A DNA stretch of 56,175 nt from Sulfuricurvum sp. GTDB taxonomy: Bacteria; Campylobacterota; Campylobacteria; Campylobacterales; Sulfurimonadaceae. A program made the translations under genes and the position numbers. The notes beneath the pieces were generated by a model. It had not been told where the DNA came from. It saw only the letters and a list, made by a program, of their open reading frames with translations, and did no database searches. Below are positions 34,506 to 46,256 of the stretch, piece by piece (positions within the stretch are counted from its first letter, which is position 1; each line of letters opens with the position of its first letter). The stretch lies in NCBI GenBank assembly GCA_022729795.1, contig DZBD01000003.1, positions 1-56,175 on the forward strand, written 5' to 3'.

Positions 34506-35813
34506 GTGAATGTTGGACAAGAAATATTACTACTGCTAAAAGAAGAAATTACAGAAATTGAATATAATCGATACATTAAACAATTAATATATGATTACAA
34601 AAAATCGACAAGCGATATGGCTGTATTTTATGCACCAAATGCTTTAGTATCCAACTGGATTAAAAACAAGTATACGGAAAAAATTGCTCATCTTTTTGAA
34701 ATAAAAAATAATTCAAAAGTAAGTGTAAAAATAACACTAAAAAATCAGATTGATAAAAATACAATACAACAAAAATCTGAACATAAAATACAACATTCAC
34801 TTTTAAATCCTTCACACACTTTTGATAATTTTATGGTAGGAGGATCCAATCAGTTTGCTTATGCTGCAGTAAAAAGTGTAAGTGAAAAAGCTGGTATTTT
34901 ATATAATCCTCTTTTTATCCATGGTGGTGTCGGTCTTGGCAAAACTCACTTAATGCAAGCGGCGGGAAATGTTTTTCAAAATCAGGGAAAAATTGTAATT
35001 TATACCACTGTTGAACAATTTTTAAATGATTTTATAAGACACGTAAGAAATAAGACTATGGATAGATTTCAAGAAAAATACCGTAAATGTGATGTTTTAC
35101 TCATTGATGATATACAATTTTTAAGCAATAAAGAAGGAATACAAGAAGAATTTTTTCATACCTTTGAGGCACTCAAAGGTCAAGGAAAACAAATTATTTT
35201 AACAGCTGATAAACATCCGAAAAAAATAGGCGGTCTTGAGAAACGGCTTCAAAGCCGTTTTGAACACGGGTTAATTGCTGATATACAACCTCCGGAACTT
35301 GAAACAAAAATAGCAATTATTGAAAAAAAATGTGAACTAAATAAAGTAAAACTTACAAAAGATATCATAAATTATATAGCTACGGTTATTGAAAGTAATG
35401 TCCGTGAAATAGAGGGCATACTTTCCAAACTTCATGCATATTCTCAACTAATGCATGTGGATATAACAATAGAATTTACTAAAAATGTATTAAAGGATCA
35501 ATTAAGAGAAAATCGTGCTAATCTTACCCTTGATATTATCACACAAAATGTTGCAAAAGATTTAAATATAAAACCAAGCGAAATTCGTTCAAAAGGTAGA
35601 AGTAAAAATTTAGTATATGCCAGAAGAATAGCTATTTATTTATGTCGTGAACTTACTCAAAATACTATGCCTCAGTTGGCTCAATATTTTGGAATGAAAG
35701 ATCATACTGCAATAAGTCACACACTTAAAAAAATTAATGAATTAATTGAAAATGATGAAGATTTTAAAGTAAAAATTGAAGAATTAACGAATAAAATAAC
35801 ATCATCTTCTTAA
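34506..35813 (+). CDS. dnaA: Chromosomal replication initiator DnaA
   Basis: Binds DnaA boxes and opens the origin. Domain III carries Walker A GGVGLGKTHLMQA and Walker B LLIDDIQFL. Domain IV ends with the helix-turn-helix signature KDHTAISHTLKK. The start is GTG at 34506 (NVGQEILLLLKEE), with AAAGG upstream; 435 residues is typical. Codons are more A/T-rich than in the metabolic genes on either side, as across the whole dnaA-gyrB block. Confidence 0.97.
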   Translation: MNVGQEILLLLKEEITEIEYNRYIKQLIYDYKKSTSDMAVFYAPNALVSNWIKNKYTEKIAHLFEIKNNSKVSVKITLKNQIDKNTIQQKSEHKIQHSLLNPSHTFDNFMVGGSNQFAYAAVKSVSEKAGILYNPLFIHGGVGLGKTHLMQAAGNVFQNQGKIVIYTTVEQFLNDFIRHVRNKTMDRFQEKYRKCDVLLIDDIQFLSNKEGIQEEFFHTFEALKGQGKQIILTADKHPKKIGGLEKRLQSRFEHGLIADIQPPELETKIAIIEKKCELNKVKLTKDIINYIATVIESNVREIEGILSKLHAYSQLMHVDITIEFTKNVLKDQLRENRANLTLDIITQNVAKDLNIKPSEIRSKGRSKNLVYARRIAIYLCRELTQNTMPQLAQYFGMKDHTAISHTLKKINELIENDEDFKVKIEELTNKITSSS

Positions 35814-35990
35814 ATAATATAAAAAAGTTCAAAAAAAAGATATAATTTTCAATGTGACTAGATGTGAATAGTTTTAATAAGCTTCGTCACATTGCTAAAG
35901 CTCTATATGTGGGACAAAAACTATGGTTTTCACATTATCACATATACCTACTACTACGTACTAAAATTATATAATAAATAGGGAATTTAT
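35814..35990. other. dnaA-dnaN intergenic region, possible second oriC part
   Basis: Contains TGTGAATAG (35863-35871), a reversed box, and weaker matches TGTGACTAG (35853-35861), TTCGTCACA (35883-35891), TTTTCACA (35927-35934) and TTATCACA (35935-35942). Split origins flanking dnaA are known in Campylobacterota. These matches are poorer than those upstream of dnaA, so the assignment is tentative. Confidence 0.4.
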
Positions 35991-37058
35991 ATGAAAATAA
36001 CTGTTTCAAAATCAATAATAGAAAATATTTTAATTCATTGCCAGCCATTTTTAGAAAAAAAAGATACTTCTCAAATTACGTCTCATGTAAGTTTAAATGC
36101 ATTAATTTCTAAACTTACGGTAAAAGCTACTGATTATGAAATAGGAATATCTATATCAACAAGTACAATTAAAATAATAGAAGAAGGCAGTGTCACTGCT
36201 AATGGAAAAAAATTTTTAGATATCGTTAAAATTCTAAAAGATGGAGAAATTAATTTAGAAGTGAAAAATGAAATGTTACACATATCACAATCACATTCTA
36301 AATTCAAATTGCCAACATTTTCATATAATGATTTTCCGGAATTTCCAAACTATAAAAACAAATCCCAAATATTAATAGAATCCCAAATATTGATAGAATC
36401 ACTTAAAAAAATTACCCCGGCAATTGATACAAATAATCCTAAATTTGAATTAAATGGTGCTTTAATGGATATTAAATTAAACAGTATTCATTTTGCTTCT
36501 ACAGATACTCGTCGCTTAGCAGTTGTAAATATTAATAATCAAAGTTCAAATGAACTATCGATTATTATTCCAAGAAAGGCAATAGTTGAAATTCAAAAAT
36601 TATTTTTTAATGATATAGAACTTTATTATGATGAAACTAATCTTATTATACATTCAGATCAATACACATTTTTTACAAAATTAATAAATGGAAAATTTCC
36701 TGAATATTCAAGAATTATTCCTAAAGAAATAACAAATACACTAATATTACCAAAATCAATGATGATTGATTCAATAAAACAAATAACAACAATTTCAACA
36801 GATGTAAAAATAACTTTTTTAAATGACACAATTACTTTTGAATCATTAAGTGATGATAATATTGAAGCAAAAACAGAAATAAATCATGACACAAACTTTA
36901 AAGAAGCTTTTTCAATTGCTATCAATAGTAAATATCTTTTAGATTTTTTAAATACTATCAATACTTCAGAATTTACAATAGGATTAAATGAGGGAAATCT
37001 TCCTTTTGTTTTAAGCGAAGGAAATTTTAAAACAGTAGTTATGCCAATAGTCATCTAA
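35991..37058 (+). CDS. dnaN: DNA polymerase III sliding clamp
   Basis: Ring clamp that holds replicative polymerase on DNA. Three-domain clamp pattern, with FPEFPNYK at the end of domain I, FELNGALMDI and DTRRLAVV in domain II, and NGKFPEYSRIIP in domain III. Length is 355. Residues 125-136 are a perfect tandem SQILIE-SQILIE encoded by an 18-base duplication at the junction of domains I and II. A hairpin terminator follows the stop. It lies between dnaA and gyrB as usual. Confidence 0.96.
   Translation: MKITVSKSIIENILIHCQPFLEKKDTSQITSHVSLNALISKLTVKATDYEIGISISTSTIKIIEEGSVTANGKKFLDIVKILKDGEINLEVKNEMLHISQSHSKFKLPTFSYNDFPEFPNYKNKSQILIESQILIESLKKITPAIDTNNPKFELNGALMDIKLNSIHFASTDTRRLAVVNINNQSSNELSIIIPRKAIVEIQKLFFNDIELYYDETNLIIHSDQYTFFTKLINGKFPEYSRIIPKEITNTLILPKSMMIDSIKQITTISTDVKITFLNDTITFESLSDDNIEAKTEINHDTNFKEAFSIAINSKYLLDFLNTINTSEFTIGLNEGNLPFVLSEGNFKTVVMPIVI
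36363..36398 (+). repeat. 18-base tandem duplication inside dnaN
   Basis: Two adjacent 18-base units (36363-36380 and 36381-36398) differ at one base, TTAATAGAA versus TTGATAGAA. Each encodes SQILIE in frame, adding six residues at the domain I/II junction of the clamp. Confidence 0.9.
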
Positions 37059-37070
37059 TTATTCTTTTGT

Positions 37071-37105
37071 ATTTCACTCACTTTAAAATTGAGTGAAATG
37101 TTTTT
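37071..37105 (+). terminator. Terminator between dnaN and gyrB
   Basis: Ten-base arms ATTTCACTCA (37071-37080) and TGAGTGAAAT (37090-37099), a nine-base loop, then G and five T residues. Confidence 0.8.
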
Positions 37106-37144
37106 AAATTCTCTCAAAACTTCCTTTTAGAAAAGTTTAGATAA

Positions 37145-39493
<2,349 letters not shown>

Positions 39494-39499
39494 ATTTAA

Positions 39500-40903
39500 A
39501 TGCTACTTCCGGAGACCAAAGAAAGAGAATACCGTTTTAAGTTAGCACTTAGAATGGGTCTTCCTATTTTTGCTCTTGTTATTCTTCTCATATCAAATAC
39601 ACTTTTCACTACCTACGAAAGCTTACATGTAACATTTTATTTCGAATCTATTTTAATATTAGCCTTTAGCATCTATTTCATTTTATATCTTATTTATAAT
39701 GGTTTTGACGAAAAAATAACAGAAGCAGTTACTAAAACATTTACAAGAGAATATCTTTATAAATATTTAAATAAAGAGATTCAAAAAGAAAAAGAATATA
39801 CTTTAATATTGATAAGTATTGATAATTTAAATGACATAAATATACGTTATGGGATAAAAAATGGAGATAAGACACTTTATAAAGTAGCACAGTGGATTGG
39901 GAATTATTTTAAGAGTAAAGACATAAATAACTTTCCTCTTGGACACATAAAAGGCGGCGATTTTGTAGTAGGACTAAAAGGAAATAAAAATCAATATAGC
40001 GTTATTTTAGAATTAATGTGTTTAAAAGCAAGTGAATTTAAAATTGATGAGATAGAAATAAAAATATCTGGAGCCATTACGGATACTTTTTTTTCAAAAG
40101 AACTTGAATATTTGATAGAAAATTTATTTGAACTACAAGAAGAAAATAAAAATTTAAGATTAGTTTCTAAAACTTTAGAGATAAATCCAGGCGAATTAGA
40201 ATATGCCGTTATAAAAGCAGTAAAAAACAAATCATTGATAGTTACGTATCAAAATGTATATGAAAATAGAAAAGTTGTAATAAAAGAATGTCTTGTGAAA
40301 TTAAAAACAACAGAAAATAAGCTTATACATCAAAAAAATTATATGAAAATTATAAATAAATTAGGACTAATTAGTGATTTTGATTTAATGGTATTGGAAA
40401 AAATTACTTTAAATTTAGCTCAAACAGATGATATTATTTTTGCTTTTTTCTTATCTCCGACATCACTACGAAATTCAATCTTTTTATCAAAATTAAAAGA
40501 ACATATATTTCAAAATCCGAGTGTAAAAAATAGAATAATGTTTATATTAAATGAGTCAGAATACTACTCTCAGATTGAAAAATACAATACTATTTTGAAA
40601 TCAATAAGAGATATAGGGATTTTGATAGCTATAGATAGGCTCGGCTCTATTCAAACTAGTTTTTTGTACCTTAGAGATTTAGATATTGATGTGGTCAGAT
40701 TTGATTCTTTTTATACCAAAGAGCTAAAAGAAAGAAAATATAATAGTATAATTAACGGTTTTAATGTTATGGCACATGAAAATAATGTGAAAACATGGAT
40801 AAAAAATATAGAAGATGAAGAAACAAATGAGATAGCTGAAGAATTGAGTATAAATTATATTCAAGGTAAGTATTTGTCACCCTTAGAAAAAAAAATATTA
40901 TAG
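39500..40903 (+). CDS. Membrane protein with degenerate GGDEF and EAL domains
   Basis: Two hydrophobic segments at about residues 20-40 and 47-70 are followed by a GGDEF-like domain and an EAL-like domain. The GGDEF site reads KGGDFVVGL (about residue 152), so the catalytic Glu pair is altered. The EAL site reads KECLVKL, and the later Asp motif is FDSFYTK. Both enzyme sites look incomplete. A c-di-GMP binding or signalling-scaffold role is plausible; enzyme activity is doubtful. It starts 6 bases after gyrB and is followed by queF 8 bases later. Confidence 0.75.
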   Translation: MLLPETKEREYRFKLALRMGLPIFALVILLISNTLFTTYESLHVTFYFESILILAFSIYFILYLIYNGFDEKITEAVTKTFTREYLYKYLNKEIQKEKEYTLILISIDNLNDINIRYGIKNGDKTLYKVAQWIGNYFKSKDINNFPLGHIKGGDFVVGLKGNKNQYSVILELMCLKASEFKIDEIEIKISGAITDTFFSKELEYLIENLFELQEENKNLRLVSKTLEINPGELEYAVIKAVKNKSLIVTYQNVYENRKVVIKECLVKLKTTENKLIHQKNYMKIINKLGLISDFDLMVLEKITLNLAQTDDIIFAFFLSPTSLRNSIFLSKLKEHIFQNPSVKNRIMFILNESEYYSQIEKYNTILKSIRDIGILIAIDRLGSIQTSFLYLRDLDIDVVRFDSFYTKELKERKYNSIINGFNVMAHENNVKTWIKNIEDEETNEIAEELSINYIQGKYLSPLEKKIL

Positions 40904-40911
40904 GAAAAAAC

Positions 40912-41298
40912 ATGAAATACGGAGAAAAAATTATTAATGAATTTGATGTAGAAAAAGATTTAGAAATTTGGCCTAATGATTATAAAAGAAATTATTTAAT
41001 AAAAATGACTTTACCTGAATTTTCTTCCCTTTGTCCAAGAAGCGGATATCCTGATTTTGCAACTATTTATTTAGAATATACACCTGATGAATGGGTTGTC
41101 GAACTTAAGGCAATAAAACTTTACATTAATTCATTTCGTGAAAGACACATATCACATGAAAATTCTGCAAATGAGATATATGAAGTCTTGGAAAAAAAAT
41201 TAAAACCCAAATATCTCAAAATTGTTGCAGATTATAATCCAAGAGGAAATGTACACACTATCGTGGAAATTGATAGCTTGAAAGTTAACAGAGATTGA
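40912..41298 (+). CDS. queF: NADPH-dependent 7-cyano-7-deazaguanine reductase
   Basis: Reduces preQ0 to preQ1 in queuosine synthesis. The catalytic Cys is in FSSLCPRSGYPDFATI and the QueF motif reads VVELKAIKLYINSFRERHIS. At 128 residues it is the short single-domain form. It sits in a short plus-strand run after gyrB; no other queuosine gene is in the window. Confidence 0.95.
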   Translation: MKYGEKIINEFDVEKDLEIWPNDYKRNYLIKMTLPEFSSLCPRSGYPDFATIYLEYTPDEWVVELKAIKLYINSFRERHISHENSANEIYEVLEKKLKPKYLKIVADYNPRGNVHTIVEIDSLKVNRD

Positions 41299-41299
41299 T

Positions 41300-41773
41300 A
41301 TGTTTTCAAAATTTTTAGGTAAAAGCAAAGATAAATCTTCACAGGAAGCCAAGTCGAATGCAGAATTAAAATTCAAAATATCTAAAATGAATTTAACTGA
41401 TATGAGAACATATATAAATAATAGAATTTCTGATTTAGAAGTCAATGAAAATGGATTATTTGATATTATGGTTAAACTTACCGTTACAGATGATCAAACA
41501 TCACAAAAATATCTTAAAATAGATGATATGGACAGTAAGATTAAAAAAGCTCTTGAATTAGTATTAAGTATTGCTAAGCACAAAAAAATTACAATTTTTA
41601 CCGTGGAGCTCATTCAAGAATTTATAAGTACTTACGACGATATTATTTTGAAATATGATACCGAGAATAAGCAAATATATGCTTCAAAACTTAGAAATTC
41701 TCTTGATGTAGCCATTCATAATCTAAATGAAATGGCTGAGCTTAAAAGAAGGATGAATATTGTAGGTGAGTAA
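41300..41773 (+). CDS. Uncharacterised 157-residue protein
   Basis: Starts one base after the queF stop codon. The product has a Lys/Ser-rich N-terminus (FSKFLGKSKDKSSQ), a predicted mainly alpha-helical body with heptad-like stretches, and no signal peptide or membrane segment. No known domain is recognised. It converges with cca and is probably co-transcribed with queF. Confidence 0.7.
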   Translation: MFSKFLGKSKDKSSQEAKSNAELKFKISKMNLTDMRTYINNRISDLEVNENGLFDIMVKLTVTDDQTSQKYLKIDDMDSKIKKALELVLSIAKHKKITIFTVELIQEFISTYDDIILKYDTENKQIYASKLRNSLDVAIHNLNEMAELKRRMNIVGE

Positions 41774-41786
41774 AGGTAGAAAAATT

Positions 41787-43085
41787 CTATTTAAAATGCT
41801 TTTTAAGGTATTCACCAAACCATATGACAGCTTCTTCGTGAGACCTAAATTTTCCATGCATTTGTGCTTCATAAGCAATATCAAGTATGGAAGAGAATTC
41901 TTTTGAAGGTTTTATTGTTAATCCCATAGACTTTCCACATGCCAAGATATCTTTTCCTCTCAAAATGGGAGGGATTTTGTGATTTAAAATATTTAGCTCT
42001 CTTGCTTTTACAGAGAGAATTTTTGCTGCTTCACAGAAATGGGTTTTATTTTTGGCAAAATATATTGTTTGATATAAGAGAAGTAATTCTTCTATATTGA
42101 CTTTCGTTGCTAATTTATAAAGTAAATAATCTCTTATGTTGTTTGAAAGTATATTATTAATTTCGGGAAGATTATTGATTAAAGTTAAAACTTTATTTAA
42201 TAATTCTTTTTCATTATCTAAAGAATTTATTAATTTTTTTATTGACTGACTTTGAAGGCTGTTGCATAGAGCTGCTAACATCAAAATAATATTTGTTTTA
42301 TTGTTTGATGATTTGAATTTACTCATTTCATCTAAGGTAATCATTGTTATATTCCATGAATATTCATTTAAATTGTTTAATTCAGGAAAATATTTTAATC
42401 CACCTATATTTTTTAAAAGTTTAAAACCGATAGAGGGTTGAAAAGCCTTTAACAAAAGTTTTTTTATCTCTTGAAATATTCTTTCTTTTGAGAGCTCACT
42501 AAGCATATTTTTTTCAACCATTTTTTTGCACAGCTGAAACAATTCCTTATCAATTGCTAAATTATACCTTGCGCAAAATTGTACAGCTCTTAAAACACGC
42601 AATGGGTCTTCTATAAAAGATTTCGGATTGACAGCTTTTAAAATTTTATTATTTAAATCCTCAACACCGCCAAAAGGATCTAATATTTTATGAGTTATAA
42701 CATCGTATCCTATTGCATTTATAGTAAAGTCTCTTCTTGAAGCAGCACAAGAAAAATCTAAATTAGATTGAATTTCTATAATAAAACCCTGATGTCCCGA
42801 CGCCACTTTATTATCAATTCTGGGTAGAGTAAAATCAAGCTCAATTTCATCAAGAGTAAGCTTACAGACTCCAAAGCTCTTTCCGACACTATTTACGCTG
42901 CCGAATTCTTGTAAAAGTTCTTCAAGTATTTTGAATGAGGAGACATGATACACTTCAATATCGATATCCTTGGACGCAATACCAAGAAGAGTATCGCGAA
43001 TATAGCCACCGACAATGATGGGTTGAGCACCATATTTTTGAAGTTTGTTAAAGAGAGAATTTAATATATTCGGATAATGAATCAT
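41787..43085 (-). CDS. cca: tRNA nucleotidyltransferase / poly(A) polymerase family protein
   Basis: Class II nucleotidyltransferase that adds or repairs the 3' CCA of tRNA. Visible motifs are IVGGYIRDTLLG, the metal pair in KDIDIEVYHV, RRDFTINAIGYD, and DPLRVLRAVQFCARY. Length is 432. Whether it adds CCA, CC or A cannot be told. No strong ribosome-binding site is seen before the ATG. It contains one full copy of the dispersed word at 41935, encoding LACGK. Confidence 0.9.
   Translation of the reverse strand: MIHYPNILNSLFNKLQKYGAQPIIVGGYIRDTLLGIASKDIDIEVYHVSSFKILEELLQEFGSVNSVGKSFGVCKLTLDEIELDFTLPRIDNKVASGHQGFIIEIQSNLDFSCAASRRDFTINAIGYDVITHKILDPFGGVEDLNNKILKAVNPKSFIEDPLRVLRAVQFCARYNLAIDKELFQLCKKMVEKNMLSELSKERIFQEIKKLLLKAFQPSIGFKLLKNIGGLKYFPELNNLNEYSWNITMITLDEMSKFKSSNNKTNIILMLAALCNSLQSQSIKKLINSLDNEKELLNKVLTLINNLPEINNILSNNIRDYLLYKLATKVNIEELLLLYQTIYFAKNKTHFCEAAKILSVKARELNILNHKIPPILRGKDILACGKSMGLTIKPSKEFSSILDIAYEAQMHGKFRSHEEAVIWFGEYLKKHFK
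41935..41944 (+). repeat. Dispersed word, full copy
   Basis: TTCCACATGCCAAG in cca (antisense), encoding L-A-C-G-K. Confidence 0.9.
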
Positions 43086-43135
43086 TGTTAACTTTCTATT
43101 AGGGAAAATAATTTTGCTAGAACTTATGGGTGAAG

Positions 43136-43168
43136 CTTAAGTATTAACATTTAATGTTAATACTTAAG
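43136..43168. repeat. Perfect 33-base inverted repeat in the cca-typA divergent region
   Basis: Arms of 15 bases, CTTAAGTATTAACAT (43136-43150) and its exact reverse complement (43154-43168), around TTA. It lies 51 bases before the cca start and about 60 bases upstream of the typA -10 box, so it is more likely an operator or cruciform than a terminator. Confidence 0.9.
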
Positions 43169-43226
43169 AATTTGGTTTTGCCATAAGTATATCACGTCTT
43201 TTACGAATTTATAACATTTATTTTGG

Positions 43227-43232
43227 TATAAT
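43227..43232 (+). promoter_or_regulatory. Candidate -10 box of typA
   Basis: Perfect TATAAT preceded by TTTTGG, 56 bases before the typA start. Confidence 0.5.
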
Positions 43233-43288
43233 CGCGAAAATTTTTACCATAAGTTTCAGAACACACAGAAACTGAAAAAGGAATCCAC

Positions 43289-45091
43289 TTGCAAAAGATT
43301 AGAAATATTGCAGTTATCGCACACGTTGACCACGGTAAAACTACACTAGTTGATGGTTTACTAGAGCAATCGGGAACATACGGTGCCCATGAGCAACACG
43401 ATGAAAGAGCTATGGACAGCAATGATTTAGAAAAAGAACGCGGTATCACGATTCTTTCTAAAAATACGGCTATCCGTTATAAAGACTATAAAATTAATAT
43501 TATTGACACTCCGGGTCACGCTGACTTCGGTGGAGAAGTTGAGCGTGTTCTTAAGATGGTTGACGGTGTTTTAGTTCTTGTTGATGCTTATGAAGGTGTT
43601 ATGCCTCAAACAAAGTTTGTTGTTAAAAAGATGCTTGCACTTGGTAAAAAACCGATTGTTGTTATAAATAAAATTGACAAACCTTCAGCAGATCCTGAGC
43701 GTGTCGTGGATGAGATGTTTGACCTTTTTGCGGCTATGGGTGCAACGGATGATCAACAAGATTTTCCAATAATTTATGCAGCAGCTCGTGATGGTATAGC
43801 CAAACTTGACATGAGTGAAGAGGGTGGAGATTTTCAATGCATTTTCGAAACTATTTTAAAGCACATTCCTGAGCCTGAAGGCGATAGAGAAAACTCTACT
43901 CAGGCACAAGTGTTTACTCTTGACTATGATAATTATGTCGGTAAAATAGGAATTTCCCGTATTTTTAACGGTGTTATTAGAAAAGGTGACAACATTATGC
44001 TTGCAAAGGCAGATGGAGAACTTGTAAAAGGTAAAATTACAAAACTTATCGGTTTTCACGGTTTGAACCGTATGGAGATTAATGAAGCTGAAGCGGGAGA
44101 TATCGTAGCTTTTGCCGGTCTTGAGACTGTGGATGTCGGAGATACTGTTTGTGATCCTAAAAATCCTATGCCACTTGATCCAATGCACATCGAAGAACCT
44201 ACTTTAACGGTTGTATTTTCCGTAAATGATTCTCCTCTTGCCGGTCAAGAAGGGAAACACGTAACATCAAATAAACTTAAAGAGCGTTTAGAATTTGAGA
44301 TGACGACAAATGTTGCAATGAAGCTAGAAGTTGTCGGAGAAGGTAAATTTAAAGTTTCAGGTCGTGGTGAGCTTCAGATCACAATTCTTGCAGAAAATAT
44401 GCGTCGTGAAAACTTCGAGTTTGGCGTAAGTCGTCCGGAAGTTATCGTAAGAGAAATCGAAGGTATTAAATGTGAACCGTTTGAACACCTAGTGATTGAC
44501 GTTCCTGAAGAATTAAGCGGTTCCGTAATTGAGCGTCTTGGTAAAAGAAAAGCAGAGATGAAAGCAATGGTTCCAATGGGGCAGGGCTTCCAAAGAATTG
44601 AGTTTGAAATTCCTGCGCGTGCGCTTATCGGTTTTCGTGGACAATTCTTGACAGATACAAAAGGCGAGGGTATTATGAACCATTCGTTTTTAGAGTTCCG
44701 TCCTTATAGCGGTTCAGTTGAGTCAAGAAGTTACGGTGCACTTATATCTATGGAAAATGGTGATACATTAGCGTATTCACTATTTAATATTCAAGATCGC
44801 GGTGTTCTTTTTATTGGGCCACAAACAAAAGTTTATGAGGGTATGATTGTTGGTGAACATTCTCGTTCAAACGATTTAGTTGTGAATCCGATTAAAGGTA
44901 AAGCGCAGTCAAACGTTCGTTCTTCAGGTGCAGATGAGGCTATTAAGCTTATTCCGCCTCGTGATATGTCACTAGAGCGTGCTTTAGAGTGGATTGAGGA
45001 TGATGAGCTTCTTGAGGTAACACCTAAATCTATCCGTATTCGTAAAAAACACTTAACTGAAGCAGAAAGAAAAAGATATTCTCGTAAATAA
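43289..45091 (+). CDS. typA: Ribosome-associated GTPase TypA/BipA
   Basis: Translational GTPase involved in ribosome assembly and stress growth. G1 is [10 protein letters not shown]3 is [10 protein letters not shown]4 is NKID. The C-terminal BipA-specific region includes [16 protein letters not shown]. Start is TTG at 43289 (residues [14 protein letters not shown]), about 8 bases after AAAAGGA; no ATG or GTG gives the full G domain. Length 600 is typical. The gene is followed by an inverted-word hairpin. Confidence 0.96.
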   Translation: MQKIRNIAVIAHVDHGKTTLVDGLLEQSGTYGAHEQHDERAMDSNDLEKERGITILSKNTAIRYKDYKINIIDTPGHADFGGEVERVLKMVDGVLVLVDAYEGVMPQTKFVVKKMLALGKKPIVVINKIDKPSADPERVVDEMFDLFAAMGATDDQQDFPIIYAAARDGIAKLDMSEEGGDFQCIFETILKHIPEPEGDRENSTQAQVFTLDYDNYVGKIGISRIFNGVIRKGDNIMLAKADGELVKGKITKLIGFHGLNRMEINEAEAGDIVAFAGLETVDVGDTVCDPKNPMPLDPMHIEEPTLTVVFSVNDSPLAGQEGKHVTSNKLKERLEFEMTTNVAMKLEVVGEGKFKVSGRGELQITILAENMRRENFEFGVSRPEVIVREIEGIKCEPFEHLVIDVPEELSGSVIERLGKRKAEMKAMVPMGQGFQRIEFEIPARALIGFRGQFLTDTKGEGIMNHSFLEFRPYSGSVESRSYGALISMENGDTLAYSLFNIQDRGVLFIGPQTKVYEGMIVGEHSRSNDLVVNPIKGKAQSNVRSSGADEAIKLIPPRDMSLERALEWIEDDELLEVTPKSIRIRKKHLTEAERKRYSRK

Positions 45092-45099
45092 TTCTACTA

Positions 45100-45126
45100 C
45101 TTTCCACATGCTTGGCATGTGGAAAG
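45100..45126 (+). terminator. Hairpin after typA built from the dispersed word
   Basis: Twelve-base perfect arms CTTTCCACATGC (45100-45111) and GCATGTGGAAAG (45115-45126) with a TTG loop. The right arm is part of a full copy of the word on the minus strand and the left arm is a partial copy on the plus strand. Only a weak T tract follows. Confidence 0.75.
45113..45122 (-). repeat. Dispersed word, full copy in inverted pair
   Basis: TTCCACATGCCAAG in the hairpin after typA. Confidence 0.9.
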
Positions 45127-45188
45127 TTAGCTTTTAAAACTTTATAGATTCCCCCTCTTTTTTTAGAATAATCACAAGAACCCCAAGC

Positions 45189-45194
45189 TATAAT
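45189..45194 (+). promoter_or_regulatory. Candidate -10 box of nrdB
   Basis: TATAAT 27 bases before the nrdB ATG, after the typA hairpin. Confidence 0.45.
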
Positions 45195-45221
45195 CACAGA
45201 CTATAAAAAATGGAGTACGTT

Positions 45222-46244
45222 ATGAAAAGAAAAGATATATACAATCCGGATTCCAACGAAAATGTGAATGATAGAAAAATATTCGGTGGTAATCCAACGG
45301 GTATCTTTGAATTAAATAATATAAAATATCAGTGGGCGTATAACCTTTGGGAGATGATGCTCAACAACACGTGGTTTCCAAAAGAAGTTGATATGACTCG
45401 GGATGTCAATGATTACAAAAATCTTACTCCAGCCGAAAAAACGGCATATGATAAAGCACTGTCACAACTTATTTTTATGGATTCACTGCAAACAAACAAT
45501 ATTATAGATAATATCAATCCTTATATAACAGCTCCTGAAGTAAATCTTATTTTTGTTCGTCAGGCATTTGAAGAGGCACTTCATTCTCAAAGTTATGCCG
45601 TCATGGTGGATAGTATTTCTCAAAATTCTGCAGAAATTTATGACCTTTGGCGACGTGATATGATGCTAAAAAGTAAAAATGATGCTATTGCCGCTGTCTA
45701 TACGGAACTTTCTAAAAACCCATCTGAGCATAATCTTGTGAAAGCATTTTTTGCTAATCAAATTTTAGAAGGGATTTATTTTTACAGCGGATTTACTTAT
45801 ATATATACCTTGGCACGTTCGGGTAAGATGCTTGGCAGTGCTCAGATGATCCGTTTTATTCAAAGAGATGAAGTGATGCACTTGGTATTATTTCAAAACA
45901 TTATAAATACGATGAAAAAGGAGAGACCGGATCTTTTTACGGAGAAGCTTAAACAAGAAGTGATAGCGATGTTTAAACAGGCTGTTGAACTTGAAGTTGC
46001 ATGGGGAAAATATATTACTCAAGGGCAGATTTTGGGTTTAACAGACGATATAGTAGAACAATATATTCAATATCTTGCGGATGACCGCCTCTCTGCGGTT
46101 GGATTTGAAAAAATTTATAATGTTACAAATCCTATTAAATGGGTAAATGATTTTGCCAAGTTTAATGATCAAAAAACGAACTTCTTTGAAGGAACCGTGA
46201 CAAACTATTCAAAAGGAAGTCTAAGTTTCGGCGATGATTTCTGA
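45222..46244 (+). CDS. nrdB: Class Ia ribonucleotide reductase, small subunit
   Basis: Houses the diiron-tyrosyl radical cofactor that activates NrdA. The motif [14 protein letters not shown] gives Glu and His iron ligands and the radical Tyr in the usual ExxHxxxY spacing. A second ligand set appears in [12 protein letters not shown] and [10 protein letters not shown]. The ATG at 45222 is six bases after GGAG, better placed than the ATG at 45210. Length is 340. It is 36 kb from nrdA, on the other side of the origin. Confidence 0.95.
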   Translation: MKRKDIYNPDSNENVNDRKIFGGNPTGIFELNNIKYQWAYNLWEMMLNNTWFPKEVDMTRDVNDYKNLTPAEKTAYDKALSQLIFMDSLQTNNIIDNINPYITAPEVNLIFVRQAFEEALHSQSYAVMVDSISQNSAEIYDLWRRDMMLKSKNDAIAAVYTELSKNPSEHNLVKAFFANQILEGIYFYSGFTYIYTLARSGKMLGSAQMIRFIQRDEVMHLVLFQNIINTMKKERPDLFTEKLKQEVIAMFKQAVELEVAWGKYITQGQILGLTDDIVEQYIQYLADDRLSAVGFEKIYNVTNPIKWVNDFAKFNDQKTNFFEGTVTNYSKGSLSFGDDF

Positions 46245-46256
46245 TTATTAGAAATA

